A stretch of 64,000 nt of DNA from Chlorobiota bacterium (GTDB taxonomy: Bacteria; Bacteroidota; Ignavibacteria; OLB7). The position numbers and the translations under genes were made by a program. The stretch's first letter is position 1; each line of letters starts with the position of its first letter. This document shows positions 63,532 to 64,000 of the stretch, piece by piece. The notes under the pieces were generated by a model. The model saw only the letters and a program-made list of their open reading frames with translations. It was not told the origin of the DNA and ran no database searches. The stretch is taken from the NCBI GenBank assembly GCA_016700335.1, contig CP065014.1, positions 2,455,001-2,519,000 on the forward strand, in the 5' to 3' direction.

Positions 63532-64000
63532 TTAGGATTCTAATTGTTGATGACGAACAATTTTCCACAAATTTGTTAAAGTTATTTATTGAAAAATATG
63601 TTGTAACTGATTTAGAAGTTATGGTATCTAATAATCCTTTAGAAGCAATTAAAATCTTATCAGAATTCAAACCAACTCTACTTTTGTTGGATGTTGAAAT
63701 GCCATTAATTAATGGCTTTGATTTGCTGAATTTGACAGAGTATCGTGACTTTGATATTATTTTTACAACTGCTTACGATAAATATGCTATTAAGGCTATC
63801 CGCTTTAGTGCATTAGATTATTTACTCAAACCAATTGATTTTATTGAACTTCAAAATGCCATTAACCGACATATTGTGAAACATGATTTTAATATAAAAA
63901 ATTTTGAGAATACTTTAATTGATAACTTATTAGATAATGTAAAAAAAAATGATACGCAAACATTTAAATTAGCTTTATCTACTTCTGATGGTATCTACTT
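63528..64000 (+). CDS. LytTR-type response regulator, 3' end outside window
   Basis: I translated it from the ATG at 63528, overlapping the kinase stop (ATGA). The receiver domain has MIRILIVDDEQ, phospho-acceptor Asp55 in LLLDVEMPLINGFD, TTAYD (Thr) and LDYLLKPID (Lys). The following segment (about 140 on) reads FKLALSTSDGIY, the start of a LytTR DNA-binding domain. About 157 residues are visible; the family is about 230-260. Pairs with the upstream LytS-type kinase. Confidence 0.93.
   Translation, partial: MIRILIVDDEQFSTNLLKLFIEKYVVTDLEVMVSNNPLEAIKILSEFKPTLLLLDVEMPLINGFDLLNLTEYRDFDIIFTTAYDKYAIKAIRFSALDYLLKPIDFIELQNAINRHIVKHDFNIKNFENTLIDNLLDNVKKNDTQTFKLALSTSDGIY

Overview
The window is AT-rich (roughly 30% GC by eye) and bacterial, and reads as a member of the Bacteroidota / FCB group. 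The main reasons are several secreted proteins with type IX secretion (T9SS) C-terminal sorting domains, TAnnTTTG-type promoter boxes, almost no Shine-Dalgarno sequences, and an EF-P tip of the HRTPGNLRAF type. A deep-branching lineage such as Kapabacteria or Ignavibacteria fits, but this is inference. No rRNA or CRISPR array is present. TTG starts are unusually frequent.

Layout. 1-7427 (minus strand): a long co-oriented run, panD, a GlmU-type uridylyltransferase, an acyltransferase, queF, queD, mrp, an Nfu-type scaffold, a small membrane protein, gpmA, a hypothetical and hemL (cut by the window edge). 7766-21178 (plus): ispF, an orphan histidine kinase, a Wza/SLBB polysaccharide export protein, dtd, purD, a CPBP protease, a flavin reductase, a TPR protein and a giant T9SS cargo protein. 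21312-21920: a REP-associated transposase (RAYT) island. 22201-26270 (minus): iscS-like desulfurase, purN, a small membrane protein, a solute-binding lipoprotein and a small SLBB protein. 26508-44055: pyrD, HNH nuclease, lysC, a glycosyltransferase, a C-terminal processing protease, a MacB-like permease, a TauE permease, a protease/TolB/barrel fusion, dxs, ruvA, a hypothetical and a T9SS protein.

44201-54535: tRNA-Cys, efp, accB-accC, a T9SS-like protein, queA, citrate synthase, a NuoE-like protein, an M23 peptidase with sorting domain and an acidic minisatellite protein. 54536-55102 holds no protein gene but has a promoter, a long closing helix and a terminator that together suggest a structured ncRNA of about 290 nt on the minus strand. 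55103-60064 (minus): a DUF547 protein and a three-gene secreted cluster: a beta-trefoil-like protein, a beta-rich protein and a protein resembling the N-terminal module of vitellogenin-type lipid transfer proteins. 60409-64000 (plus): a propeller-type LytS kinase translationally coupled to a LytTR response regulator (cut by the window edge).

Most genes are housekeeping (queuosine, isoprenoid, purine/pyrimidine, fatty acid, heme, Fe-S). The less explained parts are the candidate ncRNA, the vitellogenin-like secreted cluster, the RAYT island and the start-less gene remnant near 48.8 kb.
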